Shown: positions 25,479 to 37,693, numbered from the stretch's first letter. The stretch is DNA of 64,000 nucleotides from Thuidium tamariscinum (GCA_947034885.2 OX344750.2:44688821-44752820), one strand, 5' to 3'. The notes: a model not told the origin generated them from the letters alone. Numbers and translations: made by a program.

Positions 25479-25536
25479 TCCCCCTCCCCTTCCCTTCCCT
25501 TCCCCTTCCCCTTCCCCTTCCCATTCCCATTTCCAT
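25479..25536. repeat. CCCCTT/CCCTT microsatellite
   Basis: A pure pyrimidine tract of CCCTT and CCCCTT units, upstream of the 26522 gene. It may be part of its promoter or 5' leader. Confidence 0.8.
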
Positions 25537-25788
25537 AGTGGCCTCCAGCAAGTTGGAAAGCCAAACGAATCCCTTCTTATTATAAATCCCTTCTTATGCC
25601 CATTTTCTGGCGTATGTTTCAGTTCTGCCAGAGCTCAGGCACCATCTCCATCGCCATTTCCTCTCCGTCGTCCGTCGTCTACTGGGCCTCGTTCCTCGCT
25701 CCCTTCCCTTCCCAGCCTCCGAGTAAGCTTCCCCTTCGCTCGTCTTTGTTGGACTTGTCAGGCAGTCTTTGGATGTGGATGCGATGAT

Positions 25789-25836
25789 GGGGTGGGGGTG
25801 GGGGTGGGGGTGGAGATTGGGGTAGAGAAGGGGGAG
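25789..25836 (+). repeat. G-rich tract, G-quadruplex candidate
   Basis: At least six runs of four or five G (GGGGTGGGGGTGGGGG type) occur within 48 bases, fitting an intramolecular G-quadruplex pattern. It lies in the likely 5' leader or first intron of the 26522 gene. Confidence 0.6.
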
Positions 25837-26521
25837 AAACCCCACCTGGAGTTAGGGTTTGGGGTTGGGTGGGGAATTCTGTAGGTGGCGGAGATTCGGA
25901 GGAGAAGCACGAAGAGGAGGATGGACGGGGATTCCGAGAGGGGAATTGAGCTTGTTTGATTTCGTTGCTTGTTTGTTGGAGATTGATTTGGGAGGTAGTT
26001 GAGTAGGGAAGGGAGAGGGAGAGAGAGCGAGAGACGTGGTTTTAGGTTTAGGTGTGAAGTGTATGGTGGGGTCTCGTTTGCGGCAAAGTTGATTCCCGAC
26101 CCTCGATGTACCTCTCAAAACTTCTTACTTAAAGTTTTTTTCATGAAGAGTTTGCGGCGTGTGATAATTTCGACGTGGAGTAGGATTGAGGAGGATCTCT
26201 GTGCGCCTGGCTTTTGTAATTTAGTTCTGTGGCTAATGTGGGCGGTGCCCTGTAGTAGGCATTCGTTGTAGTTTTGGTTAAGGGCGTTGCTTCTTTCGAC
26301 TGCCACGTTGAATTTGTGACCTCCCTGGTATCGAGATGAACGTTCATCCTTTAAGAATGTTCTCTATGAAAAGTATCTGCGCTTGGAAGTATCTTCAGTG
26401 CTATAGAAACTCGATGTTTTCGAGATGGGGATTGTGATGAGTTCGGTGATTATTATTCGAATTTCGATTATTTAAAAGACTCTGGCTTCGATGTGTTGCA
26501 GGCAGGCGTCTTGCTGACGTT

Positions 26522-28140
26522 ATGGCGAAGAAGAGGAAGTCCGAGAATGCAGCTCTCGATGAGGTGGAGAAGACCCTGTATACGTCGTTTTGCACGGCTG
26601 CAAATTCCATCTCTCAGCTTTACACGCAAGCCCAGAATCAGCAGAAGATTGCTTTTCAAGCAGGCGAGAGACATGCAGTGGTAAGCATATGAATGATATG
26701 TATTTAGTCCGAATTGGCTTGCGTCTTTCACCTTTAGGAACCGTTGATTGATTTTATGTAGCTCCTGGTTGGGATGATGGTGGTTCTCTCTTCTAAAAAC
26801 TGTCTGCGATTTAGGGCTGACTAAATTCCGTGTCAAGCTCAGGACCATATTTAGGGATGTGAACGGTAGTCCTCTGCATTCTACAAGATGAAGCAGAGGT
26901 TGCCAGACATGGTGTGTCTTTGCTAGGGTTAGTGCCGAAGTGCTTCAATTCAGTCGACGTCAAATTTGGTTGTTACTATAGTTGCATGGAGACGCGAAAA
27001 CATGGAACATAGTTTCAGTTCCTGGATGCACTTGTGTCTGCTTTTGATTGCAGGGCACACAACATAATGTCCCGAACAATGTACCTCGACTATGACTGAC
27101 AATATCGACAATTCATAGTTTTTAGAAGATGTAATGAATATATTTATAAAAAAATTCCTGCTGGATGTCCGCTACAGTACAAACTATAGAATTTTTCTAG
27201 CTTCTTTATTGTATCGCATGTTTATGCATTCGGCGATTAAATGCCACATGCGATCAGAATGTGAGTGCCTTTCCGGGAGGATTTCTATTGGTCTGCTTGT
27301 TGGCCTTTCTATCCATCACACTTCCTGTAGATGTTGGTAATATCCGGTTGTAGATGACGATTGTTGCTTTTTCTTGACTAATGAGATGTTTTATGTGTGG
27401 AACAGGAGAAGCTGTACCACTGGTTGGTAAGGGAGCACCAAAATGGTTCCAACATTACCACAGAACAAATCATTCTTAACCTTCAGGTTTGTCCTTTCTT
27501 GCACTTACCTCTTTGAGATATCTAAAATGCAATCTATTACAATTGCATCCCATGTGATTTAAGCAGGGTTTCGTAGCATTTTTCTGCTCTGATTGGTCCT
27601 GACTGCATGCTGCACCTCCCTGTGCAGAGCGAACTTGGAGAGGGTGGGAATGGAGACGAAATGACAATGTCACCAGGACCTCAGTTGCAGCAAGTTCCAG
27701 GACAACAGCAGCCTGCAGTGAACAGTACCGTGGGGACTTCAGGCCGAACAGGAGCAATATCTGCGCCAATAGACCAGTCGAAAATATCAGTGTTTCAAAG
27801 TGCTTTGTCGAGCCCTAATAGGCGGTGTCTTCCTGCATTCGCAATTGCACCAGTTGGCTATGCCGTGCACAATACCTCTGTGCAACCTGTCAGAAGGGGT
27901 GGTTTGGGGGTGGAGCAGCCAGGCAGCGATTTGCGAGAGGATCAGCTGGAGTCTGCTCCTTACGAGGATTCTACTGCCACTGGTTATGGTTTTCATCCTT
28001 CTCAGCATCACCAACACCAACACCAACATCAACATCAACATCAATCTCAACATGCTCGAGATGGTGCTCATACGTTTCATGAAAATGATTCCAGTATGGA
28101 CATGCATGCGGATGGTGTTGCTGACGACTATTACCGTTGA
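26522..28140 (+). CDS. Plant-specific protein of unknown function with N-terminal helical domain, 3 exons
   Basis: Exons 26522-26680, 27406-27486 and 27628-28140 join in phase 0 to 250 residues. Residues 1-80 form a predicted helical block starting with a basic MAKKRKSENAAL and including SFCTAANSISQLYTQAQNQQ and FQAGERHAVEKLYHWLVREH. I recall this pattern from an uncharacterised land-plant family sometimes mislabelled 'holocarboxylase synthetase'; nothing here supports biotin ligase activity. The rest is Ser/Gly/Gln-rich and disordered, with a His-Gln stretch near residues 210-226 and an acidic tail. The basic start suggests a nuclear location (inference). A strong acceptor TTGCAG at 26506-26511 suggests a 5' leader intron, with a possible donor at 25723. 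Confidence 0.85.
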
Positions 28141-28984
28141 CTCCACCTCGGTTTTGCATTATTGGGTAACGGCGCCGAATTTCTGACTTGATGTACAGAC
28201 CATTTTCAGAGACATTGTTTTGCCAAACACTGCTCAGTCGTTGCAATTCTTGTCCACACGGCTACCCTGTTGTGTTTCATTTCACACAGATGGCTGTAAT
28301 GGGCTGTGACACCTGAGTTAGGAGTACCGAAGCTGGGAAAAATTGGAAGAACTGTGAAGTAATTGTTCTATATGCAGACAGGAGTTTCGCATTGAGATTG
28401 TGAGGAACAAGATTCAAGTGTGCTCAAATGGAGTCACTATGATGGGGGTTTGCAAGATCGGTGGCCCAAGCCACCGTCTTTGGACACTTAGCAGTCAAAT
28501 TGAGCACTGCATTAGACCAGACCAGGGCAAACTTTTTAATTCTCTGTTAACCTGGACTTCAACAATGAAGTCGTGGGAGGTTGTTATCTAGTATGTTGTC
28601 GATCAGTGTGTCTCGAAAGGAACATTCCAGATTAATGGAAGGTTTGTTATAGAATGTGGCCGCTGTACAGGATTATATTACTTGATAGGAAAAACTATTA
28701 GGTACTGTGATGGGATTCCGGTGAACCCGTTTTCCAGAAATGCCTGTGACTTGTCTTGTCGCCTGGCTTTCGCTCATTTGTAAGCATCGGCTATCGTATG
28801 TGATATTATTGTTGTTGGAATTGTACTCCTTGGGAGTTGGTTCCACTTCTTTTTCCTGCATTTTGCACTTCTGTTCCCTGCATTTTCCATCGTAGGCAGG
28901 TTCCTCCACTTTGCTACATGTGACAATGTGAAGGAAGTATCAAAAACAAAGAATATTAATGCCACTTTGCATGGTCAAGGACTC
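28141..28984. other. 3' flank of the 26522 gene
   Basis: Likely 3' untranslated region followed by spacer. No further gene is recognised; short frames here lack family features. Confidence 0.5.
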
Positions 28985-29219
28985 AAGGTGTAACCCATAC
29001 ATAGAATCTATGGTTGTGAGAGGTGTAACCCATAGATAGAATCTATGATGGTGAGAGGTGTAATCTATAGACAGAATCTATGGTTGTAAGAGTTTTACAC
29101 ATCATGGTGAGAGGTGTAACTTGTAGACAGAATCTATGGTTGTGAGAGTTTTACATATCATGGTGAGAGGTGTAACCTATAGATAGAATCTATGGTTGTG
29201 AGAGTTTTACATATCATGA
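28985..29219 (+). repeat. Minisatellite, GAGAGGTGTAACC...GAATCTATGG unit
   Basis: Five copies of AGGTGTAACCCATAGATAG plus AATCTATGGTTGTGAG follow each other. The first units are about 35 bp. Later units gain TTTTACATATCATGGTG and reach about 60 bp, so a longer unit was assembled and then duplicated. Confidence 0.85.
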
Positions 29220-29820
29220 TCTAAAAAAAATTCTTCAAAATTGGTAAATTATCATTTACTTTGGTCATGTAGGATTCTAAGTTCACTTTTCATCTATAAA
29301 AAACAATTGAAGTGTAGCTACAACTTCAACTATACCTATTTATCAATTACAATATTGATAATTCAAGAGAGCCTTGGGTTTAGCTTCAAGGTAGCCCTAA
29401 AGATCATGGAACAAAAAAAAACTTTTATTGACTTTCAAATGAAGGACAGAAGGCTTTACATTGATAGAGGTTATATTTCCAATGCTAATACAAGTTTAGT
29501 TAGGCCTTTCCAGAAAAAGAAGTAACCGTTGTAGTCATTTGTGTATTAATTAAGCAAAATGTCAATTGGGTTGATATTGTTGTATATATTTGGCTACCAA
29601 AATAAAAACTTATTTATAGAACTAAAAATAATTAAATATAGAATCCACCCTTTCAAATGTAAGAAATAGTTCCTTGTATTCATTCCTTCTACACAAAGGT
29701 CTTGTTTTGTAGAGAATTAAACACATTCTTAACTCACACCAATCTTTTCAAATGACCAAAGTTCTTTTGTGTGTGCTTGTTTTGGTGTGATAATACCTTA
29801 GAACATGCTATTATATTTAA
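29220..29820. other. AT-rich spacer
   Basis: One 94-codon frame (29241-29525) has no family features. Otherwise nothing recognised. Confidence 0.4.
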
Positions 29821-30234
29821 GGTAGAACCACCTATAACCAATCATTTAAGATATTCTAAACATAATATGGTATAGTGCAAGTTGAAGCAAATATTTTTAG
29901 AAGTGCAAAGATAGAAATGATGAGAATTGCAAAAAACTTTGGTAATTTTATTACATGAATTGAAATTACGATGAATTTAGAAAGTGTTGTTGACCCATTG
30001 CCAATCTATAGATTCTTTCAATTAGGATCATTCAAGAACTCCTTTCTTATTTATTACTTCCTATTTTCTGGCTCACTAGATTGTGACATGTGTTATCAAC
30101 TTATTAGTCCCAATTTTGAAAAAGAAAAAACACACATTCCAAGCTTTGGTTGAAAATCTATCCCAACCTTACTAGAAATGAATGCAATCTACAAGTTAGG
30201 GATGGGGCATTGGTTGGCTACGGGTGGTTCTACC
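29821..30234 (+). mobile_element. DNA element with GGTAGAACCACC inverted ends, copy 2
   Basis: Ends: GGTAGAACCACCTATAACCA on the left and GGTAGAACCACCCGTAGCCA read from the right, a good terminal inverted repeat. The body matches 24985-25380 in reverse orientation. Length 414 bp with no transposase. No clear target duplication. Confidence 0.7.
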
Positions 30235-30992
30235 CTAGTTGAGTTGGTCTTAAAACTTGCAACTCACTAATGACATTAGAAGAAAGTGCTTCTACTTAAA
30301 GATGTAGATGTTGGCACCTTTCAATCTTCTATTCAACAAAACATTGGAATTTTTTTGAAAAGTAACAAATAAAAGGAATTTGTGATCTATTCAATGTGAA
30401 AGTCACATTGGATATAAATTAATCCTTGAAGGACATTTCACATATTGTAATATATGTTTGAAATTCAATATCATATTTTATAATTAAAAACATCAAAATG
30501 GATTTTACATGATCTTTTAAGAACTTCTTTACAAAAATCATAGTAATTACAAAAATGCTTGAAATAGAATGAAATTCTAAGAACAATGGAAATAAAAGTA
30601 GCAAAACATCATAGTCTAATTGATATACACCTTGACATGACACCAAGAGAATTTTGATAGAAAAAGTTCAAAAAGGTGTGTTTTGAGCTTTGAAGATGCT
30701 ATCTTTGAAGTCTTACAAAAAATACAATTTTAACAAATTCCAATTTAAAAAAAATTAAAATGGAATTAAAAGTCAATTATTACAGCTACAATTATTTAGT
30801 TAAGTTTAAAAAAATTTAAAATCAAGAACTATGTGAAAATTAGTTTTGACTTTCAAGATACCTATAGGGCTTGCAATATCTTTTAATCCTTAAAGAATGC
30901 TATGGTTTTTTTTTTCCTATGAACGACAAAGAATCCTTCTATGTAGGATAAAAGTACAATTATTTACCTTCAAAATTTTGTATGAAAAGGAG
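30235..30992. other. AT-rich spacer
   Basis: No gene or delimitable repeat. Confidence 0.4.
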
Positions 30993-31228
30993 CATTAGAT
31001 GTTTTGGGGGGATTAGAAGACTATTTCAAACCTGTTCCCAGTGCTGTGAACAGTCAAAATAAAATATAATTAAAAAATTAAAAAATTATTTTTAATTAAT
31101 TATTTTTAATATTATTATCTGACGTGTCAATCTCTCGACCACGTCAGATTGCAGATGTGGCAATTCCCGACATCGATCCTACAATTGGGAACTCACAGTC
31201 TTCTAAATTGCAGAAAAAACATCTAATG
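30993..31228. mobile_element. CATTAG-family MITE, copy D
   Basis: The left end CATTAGATGTTTTGGGGGG and the right end AAAAAACATCTAATG form inverted ends. The interior holds CTGTTCCCAG, CTCGACCACGTCAGATTGCA and GGGAACTCACAGTCTTCT, all shared with copy A at 6864. Confidence 0.75.
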
Positions 31229-31774
31229 TCTTTTGTAATAGTTTGGCTTCCAATGACTGCTTTTGAATTTATTCATTTAATCAATGATTCACACAATACC
31301 AAAATGGATGATCTCCATGGTCCCTAGTCCATCCTTTGAGGATTAAGGGTTAAATCCTTTTTGTCAAAAAAATGTTAAAAATCCTTAGAAGGCATCCTGT
31401 GATTGGTGTAGGGTGACCTGGATCTGTGAATTCTGGCGTGAAGATTCAGTTTTGACAGCTACTTGCCAAAATTGACTCTAGCGTATGGTTTGCTCAATTA
31501 GTAAGAAAAGACAAAATAAATAATTTGTCACTGCAATTGGTCAGTCAGCCGGTACCGTGCCCAGTGTCTTGTTCACAGGCGGTGGACATGCAAGCCAGGC
31601 CTTCATTTCCGAAAAAACAGGGTATGCTCTCGGGAATGAACAGAGTGCCAAGTTGAACAGAAATCGAGCTTTCCGGATGAACAGAGCGCTGGCAGCTCAC
31701 CCACTGCAAGCAGCGCGGGGTTGGGACTGGACTCTGTGCACTGTGCAGCATGTTTCGTTGAGTGGCGCAGGGCT
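31229..31774. other. Upstream region of PLGG1
   Basis: Presumed promoter and 5' leader of the plus-strand PLGG1 gene. Frames across 31557-31774 do not match any family. No confident TATA box is seen. Confidence 0.4.
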
Positions 31775-34700
31775 ATGGAGAGTTCTTCAGCAGGGCCCCG
31801 GCAGGCTGCTACGACGCAATTGTCTCCAGATTCTTCCACGAATTCTGCAATTCAAGGCCAAAGTAGCAATAGGGACGTGTCAGACTCTCTTTCCGCCCGT
31901 TCAAGCTTGAGCGCGATCAAATTGCGCTCACTTGTAGCGTGGGCCAGATTGGAATCGAGTAGCCACCGGCGTTGCGATGGCGAGGGATCCAGCGCCAGAC
32001 TTGAGTCCTTGGATTCGTTGGCGATGAGGTTCAGAAGCGAGGACGGAAGGATCGCTGGAGTCCAAGGAGCGTCTGCTTTGCTTCCCAGAACTCGAGTAGG
32101 GAGCTGGAGCGGCGCTGGAAATGAAGTCGGCATTGCCGTTGGCGCGAGTGCGGGGCGGGGCGTCTGGAATACGGTACGCTTCGGCCCGAATCTGTCCCGT
32201 GGACCAAGAACTGGTTGAGTTGAAAGATTTGTGGCAGCACTGCTGTATTTTGAGCTACAAAGCTAGTTTGAGGAGCGTGTGGCAGAGTTTTTGGAGATCG
32301 GTGCTCAATTCTTGAGGCTATTCCTGAAATTGCTTGATTAAAGATTTGTTTCTCTAAGGAACCGCTTAGGCTACTGTATTCATGCAAAATTCCTGTAGCC
32401 TTCTTACCAAAATGTACCTGAACGATGATTTCCTGTAATCGTGAAATCAGAGTCCAGCACGATTCAGTACGATAGATCTTGCTTGCACTAATTTTATACT
32501 TATAGATTTGTAATCTAGCTCATAGAATTGGTTGAGTTCAAAGATTTGTGGCAACGGCCTGTGTTGTGAGCCACAAAATTTGAGGTGCGAGTGGCAACAT
32601 TCTAGAGGTCATTGCTCATTTCCTCAAGCTACTTCTGAAGTTACTGCGATCTCGTTCTAGATTTGTTTTTCGAGAAAACCGTTTAGCCTACTATTTTCCT
32701 GCAGATTCCATTAGCCTTTGGCATTGTCAAACGTATTAAATGGATAATGGAGGCGAAAAAGAGCTTCCAGAATACGAGTCCATCAGGAGGAACTTAAGGA
32801 GGAACTGTCGTATTGGGACGATTGTGCTGAATTTTTTATTTTTTATTTATGGCTAATGAAAATTAATGTATTTTTCGGTAAGAAAATCGATTTAAAGAGC
32901 GGAGGTAGTCGAGAACCCTGACCGTGTCCTGGAGAGAGAGAGGTTTTATTTCATAGGCTCGCTTTGCTTTGCTTTTCCTTGAAAAAAACATTTTCTGGTT
33001 CGTCCTCTCGCAATTTTATTCGATTGATTGTTCAAAGTCCTACGCATCTTTCTATCAGTCTATGCTACCTACTAGGTTCTATTTTCCCCAATAATTGGAT
33101 AGCAGGAATGATCACAGTTAAACAGTTTCTGTGTTGAATTGCTGCAGTCTCTGAAAGTGAGATGCATGTAGAGATGAATACGGAAGACTGGGATTTCTGG
33201 AATAGACGAAGAGAGTTAGACGGATTTGAGAGCAAATGAAACTGTGAAGATCCCAAAGAGTTCGATTTTATGATGTGCAGGTCAAGGAGTTGTCACATCT
33301 AGCAATTTCTCTGGGAATATTTATAGCCCTCGACAAAGGCCTCAAGAACATCTTCTTGGCCTACACCATTAGCTTCCCCAGTGCGCTCTTTGGAATGTTT
33401 TTTTTGTTCCTGCTCCTAACAACTATTAGCGCCATCAACACTGGTACTGATATTTCTTTACTTTGGTACAACGCAGTGAGAATATCGATTTCTCAGCACG
33501 ATAATCTCCGATTGAAATTCCAAGAGTACTTCTCTTAATCAATGTCTGTACCTTAGGGATCTGGATTCAGAACATGCACCATGATTTTGTATCGCATGCG
33601 GTTAGGGTTGATAATATTGACGAAATTGTAATTGTTTTGTGTCTGTGACTTTGAAGATGCTGCGGATAATTTAGAATCTTTCTTCTCACCCGCCAACCTA
33701 TTCATCCAACGTTGGTTGCCTCTTTTCTATGTGCCGTCCTTGGTTGTGGTCCCCCTCGCTCTGAAGGGCATTTCAGCAGCCGAAGGAGCTTTGATTGGAG
33801 CTATTTTAGGTATTTGTCTGCATCTTAATTCTACAAGCTTGGGGACTATTAACGAAAGTATTTTTTGCGATCTCTCCAACTCTTGTGTAGAATAATTTGC
33901 TTCTAATGTTCACTAAAAACCTCCTTGTTTTGTTGACTTGCAAGGATATAGTCATTGCCACCTGCAGTGTTGAATAATGTGTTGCAGTGGGAGGATGGAT
34001 GTGCACCTTGCTTGTGACAGGCTATACTACAGTTCAGGTGCGAAAGATGGTGAAGACAGAGCTTCTTCCAACTGAACCTGTGCCTAAAGCAGCTCCCTTT
34101 ACGTCTACGGAACGCTTCTCTTGGGTTGCTATTATGTTGCTTAGCTTTTGCCTGGCTTTACGTTTTCCCAGTGCATTAGGACCGGTGGCCACTACTGCTG
34201 CTCCCTTTTTACTCGGAGCCACTGTTGTTGGCTACGTGGTGGGAACCAGGTAATCATCCGATTGTCCTGTATAGACATCATCATTGAAAACAAGCACGAT
34301 CATTGTGGACATTCAGCAGTTCCAGAACAACGGCTCAAGCACAAAGTGATACAGTATCAGTTTTGTGAACAAGTCATGCCAACAGTCAGTTATCATTATT
34401 CTTCTGTACTTACTGGAAGTGCTAGACCTCTAAGGTGGATTTGCGGGTTCTACTCCTGTATCTAAATTCTAACTCTCGTAATCGCACAGCTTACCTGCAG
34501 CAGCAAAGAAGTTGTTCCATCCGATGGTCGCATGTATTCTTTCAGCAGATCTCGGTGCTTATGCTTTGGGTATTGCAACAGGCAAAGGATTCCAAGCTAC
34601 TCTAGGTATGTTCTTTGCATCAGATATTTCAGCCATCCCAATGTCAAGAATGAGTTCATACCTATTAGAGCAATTGGGTCGAATTTGTATGGGCCGTACA

Positions 34701-35937
34701 GGCATTTCAGATACTTCTCTTCAAATATCTGTTTCCCATATCTGTGAATTTTTTATGTATAATTTACAGATGGAAACCAAACATTATGCAGGAGATTATA
34801 TGACCAAGAGTGCAGATAGTCCAGGGGCTGGTGACATACTCAATGGTTTTCTGGGCTCAGTTATTCTCTCTTTTGCATTCTCCATCTATCGACAACGTAA
34901 GGTAGGCGAAGGGTGAACTTCTTACAGATGACATCAAATGTTATGCAACTTATTTTCTTCACCTGAGACGAACTCCTAATGCATCTCTTCTCACGGAACA
35001 GAGACCATGATGCAGATAATTCAGCGGCATGCATCAGAAATCACTACGGCGGTGGTAGTAGCATCAGTTTTCTCTATGTACTCCACGGCATCTGTTGGTC
35101 GCCTTCTGGGGTTGTTGCCGTCTTCGACAAGAGCGATTATTCCTCACTGTGTCACTGTGGCTTTGGCACTCCCCATTGCCAGGTTACTTGAAGGTCAGTA
35201 TCTTATGACCTCCCAGTCTACCCGAAGTTGTAGTAACACAAATACTGGTACTGTAAGGTAGCGGAGATGAAAAGTTGGGTCTCATGTTGTCGATGTATCG
35301 ACTTTCTCTACTCCCTTAATGTCTTATAATTATGTGGCATGTGGGACACAGGAAATAATCCCTCCCTTACGGCCGCTGCTGTGGTCCTCACGGGACTTAC
35401 TGGAGCAAATTTTGCTCAGGTTGTGATGGATAAGTTTGGGTTCAAGGATCCAATAGCTCGAGGAATGGCAACTGCTGCCAGGTTTGTTGCCCATCCCTGC
35501 CTCTGTAATATCATCATCCTCCCTATTTTCACTTGTGCTGGTGCGAGGGTCGGTGCTGATTGCAGGTTTAACTGAGATGGTACTTGAGCTCACTGCATGC
35601 GATGGTCTTTTATATAAAGAATTGTTACGTTTAGTTGAACTGGAAGTTGAGGAACTTCGTTACAATGTGAATTACAATGGTAACCCCTCTTCACCAAGTA
35701 CAGTACATTCCTGATATCCCTGACAGAATTGGTAATTAATTCAATATGCTAACAGCGGGTCCGCTTGGTCTATGCCGCAGTGCACATGGATTGGGAACGG
35801 CAGCTTTGTCTAGGAATGAACCAGAGGCTCTGCCGTATTGTGCAATTTCGTATTCCCTTACTGGAATTGCCAGCACCGTCTTGTGTTCTCTTCCTCCAGT
35901 GCGGTCCTCTTTGCTCACGATAGCAGGAGCCGTTTGA
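31775..35937 (+). CDS. PLGG1: Plastidal glycolate/glycerate translocator 1, 9 exons
   Basis: Exons 31775-32173, 33281-33443, 33657-33809, 33988-34249, 34490-34605, 34792-34901, 35016-35193, 35352-35481 and 35781-35937 join in phase to 555 residues (Arabidopsis PLGG1 is about 512). Blocks that match the family closely: FIQRWLPLFYVPSLVV, VRKMVKTE, DPGAGDIL-like SPGAGDILNGFLGSVILSFA, LTGLTGANFAQVVMDK, DPIARGMATAASAHGLGTAA and EPEALPYCAISYSLTGI. Together these are the LrgA-like N-half and LrgB-like C-half of this multi-span inner-envelope carrier, which swaps glycolate and glycerate in photorespiration. Exon 1 encodes a Ser/Ala/Arg-rich stretch fitting a plastid transit peptide; its start and donor (ACG|GTACGC) are the least certain parts. 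Nothing suggests inactivation. Confidence 0.94.
32213..32717 (+). repeat. Direct duplication in PLGG1 intron 1
   Basis: About 32213-32400 and 32526-32717 are diverged direct copies: both begin TTGAGTT(G/C)AAAGATTTGTGGCA and end near CCTGTAGCC/CCATTAGCC. The copies are about 190 bp, start 313 bp apart, and lie wholly within the intron. Confidence 0.7.
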
Positions 35938-36702
35938 AGGTCCCCAAAGCTCATGATCCCCATAGTTCCGTGGTTTCTTCACTGGGGGTGATACTTGAAC
36001 AGACATTGAGTGCATTTTCCGGACTCTTGTCTTAGGTTAGGATTGATCACATATTGTGATGAGTAATTGCGTAAGGAATTGTACAGGATGGTCTTTATAG
36101 TTTTTCGATGAGTTGTAGCTTAACACTGAAGGTGCGACCAATAGGAGGTCATTCGGAGGCGTCTTCCTCCCGTGCAAACTTATTTATCCCAATGGTTCTC
36201 TCAGGTACTATGGGAGATCTGAACCGGACAGAGTGAATACATGTATTGCAAATTGAGAAACATGTTGAATAGCTGAAGAGTGCAACCTATTATCCCAATA
36301 GTTCTCTCAGGTACCATGGGAGGCCTAACCCATACAGGATGAATACTTGTATTGTAAATTGAAAACACGTTGGATGGTCGAACAGTGCGGAAGAGATTTC
36401 TTTCTGTTGTCACATCGGTATTCCGGAAGCTCTGCATTCTTAACACTAGTTAGTTTTCTCTAAACATATATGAAAGCTTTATACTTCCAGAGCCTCAAAT
36501 GCTTCAATTTTACAGTGAGCTGCAAGAGCGTTGACGAACACTGTGCCTGTCAAACCTTGTGCCAGTTCTCCACTTCACAGTTGAGGCCGGCCTGCTTCCT
36601 TTGATCCTGCTCTTGCTATTTCAAGATTTGGACCTCAATTGAAAATTGCTCAAGTGAGTCTCTTGGGCTGGAAATTAAGGGCTTGTCAACAATTCAGCCA
36701 AT
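35938..36702. other. 3' flank of PLGG1
   Basis: Likely 3' untranslated region, then a spacer carrying the tandem duplication listed at 36185. No further gene. Confidence 0.5.
36185..36396 (+). repeat. Tandem duplication, period about 106 bp
   Basis: Two adjacent copies start TATCCCAATGGTTCTCTCAG (36185) and TATCCCAATAGTTCTCTCAG (36291). Both continue GTACnATGGGAG, TGAATAC, TGTATTG and AAATTGA. By eye about 80% alike. Confidence 0.8.
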
Positions 36703-37300
36703 TTAACCCCTAAATGCCCAAGACCTTTTTCGAGCTTCTAGGAATTTGCTCTAAAGTGAAAAAAAAGTCAATTTTATGATGAGCTTCATCAATTTAAAAC
36801 AAAAATGTGACCATACAAATTCAAATTAGACATGATAGAGATCACTTAGAAAAAGAAAACTTGACAATATCACTTATGGATTGAAAGATTATAATGTTTG
36901 ATTGTGAGAATGTTAAAATTGCAAAAGTGATGTGAAGTCTTTTATTCCACTTTTCAAAAGTTAAATTTCAAAAGTTGGTGCCAAAAAAAATGAGGTGAAA
37001 GGGCCTAACATACATAACCCCAATCAATTTATGACTTCTCAAAATGTACTCCACAATCTTTTTAAATGAATTTCTAATGTGCTTTTTTCTCCAAGATCTA
37101 GTGTATTAGGCTCATTTCCAAGATCACTCACCACTAAAGAAAGTCAAGATTCCAATGGGTGCCCTTACACAAAATCTTGAATAGAAAAATCATAGTCAAT
37201 GATTTTCAAGATCTGGTTTTTGATACTTAGAGTAGACTTTAAAAAGAATTATCCAAAAATATAAACTACTAAAATAACAACTTGGTTAGGTGCAAATATA
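36703..37300 (+). mobile_element. TTAA-family element, copy lacking a clear right end
   Basis: TTAA at 36703-36706 is followed by CCCCTAAATGCCCAAG. The body runs parallel to 18713-19365 (shared ATATCACTTATGGATTGAAA-type blocks, CCCCAATCAATTTATG, TTACACAAAATCTTGAAT). The right end cannot be placed; similarity fades around 37300. Confidence 0.6.
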
Positions 37301-37519
37301 CAAGCAAGGGTGTTTTTAATTACTTTAGAGGCAAATGTTATAAATGTTAATTATATAAGTAAGTTCTATATAACTTTCAATCTTACTAATATGTCAAGTC
37401 TCTTATAATGATAAGGAAATAGGTAGAAAAAACTTCTCCTCAAATCTTTATTTTTTAATAGTTTATGTTGACAATTGACCAAGTTAAATCTATCAAGAAT
37501 CTTTTTTCAATTTCCAACA

Positions 37520-37693
37520 AGAACCTTAAAAGAAGTAGTTCCCAAATTAAAAAGAATTTAGTTTTGAACATTGTATAAATAAACTATAAATTTTCATTGT
37601 GTAGATGATTGGTATATCTTTTTGAATTTTCCCAATACTTACTAAGTTTGGGTGTTCCCTAGGTTTAGTAGGTTCTCATCTTGAAAGGATTTA
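37520..37693. repeat. Left part of a dispersed repeat interrupted by the 6.5-kb element
   Basis: The stretch ending TTCTCATCTTGAAAGGATTT aligns with TCTCATGTTGAAAAGTCTT at about 45590-45608. The matching right part resumes at 44251, so the repeat copy appears to be split by an insertion. Confidence 0.45.

Noticed and set aside
25399-25884. 161-codon plus-strand frame
   Set aside because: It is produced by the CCCCTT and GGGGGT simple repeats and has no recognisable domain.
27607-28140. Holocarboxylase synthetase (biotin ligase) label for the 26522 gene
   Set aside because: The protein lacks any biotin-ligase motif such as GRGRxG; the name is a known database carry-over for similar plant proteins.
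27787-28146. Minus-strand frames rich in Met/Leu/Val opposite the unknown-function gene
   Set aside because: They mirror the CAN/CAT repeats that encode the His-Gln stretch on the plus strand.
28985-29219. Regular repeats that could be mistaken for a CRISPR array
   Set aside because: Units are contiguous with drifting length and no unique spacers, in a plant nuclear context; it is a minisatellite.
31557-31910. Alternative longer PLGG1 first exon in another frame
   Set aside because: Its frame cannot reach a donor compatible with the phase-0 acceptor at 33281, whereas the frame from 31775 can.
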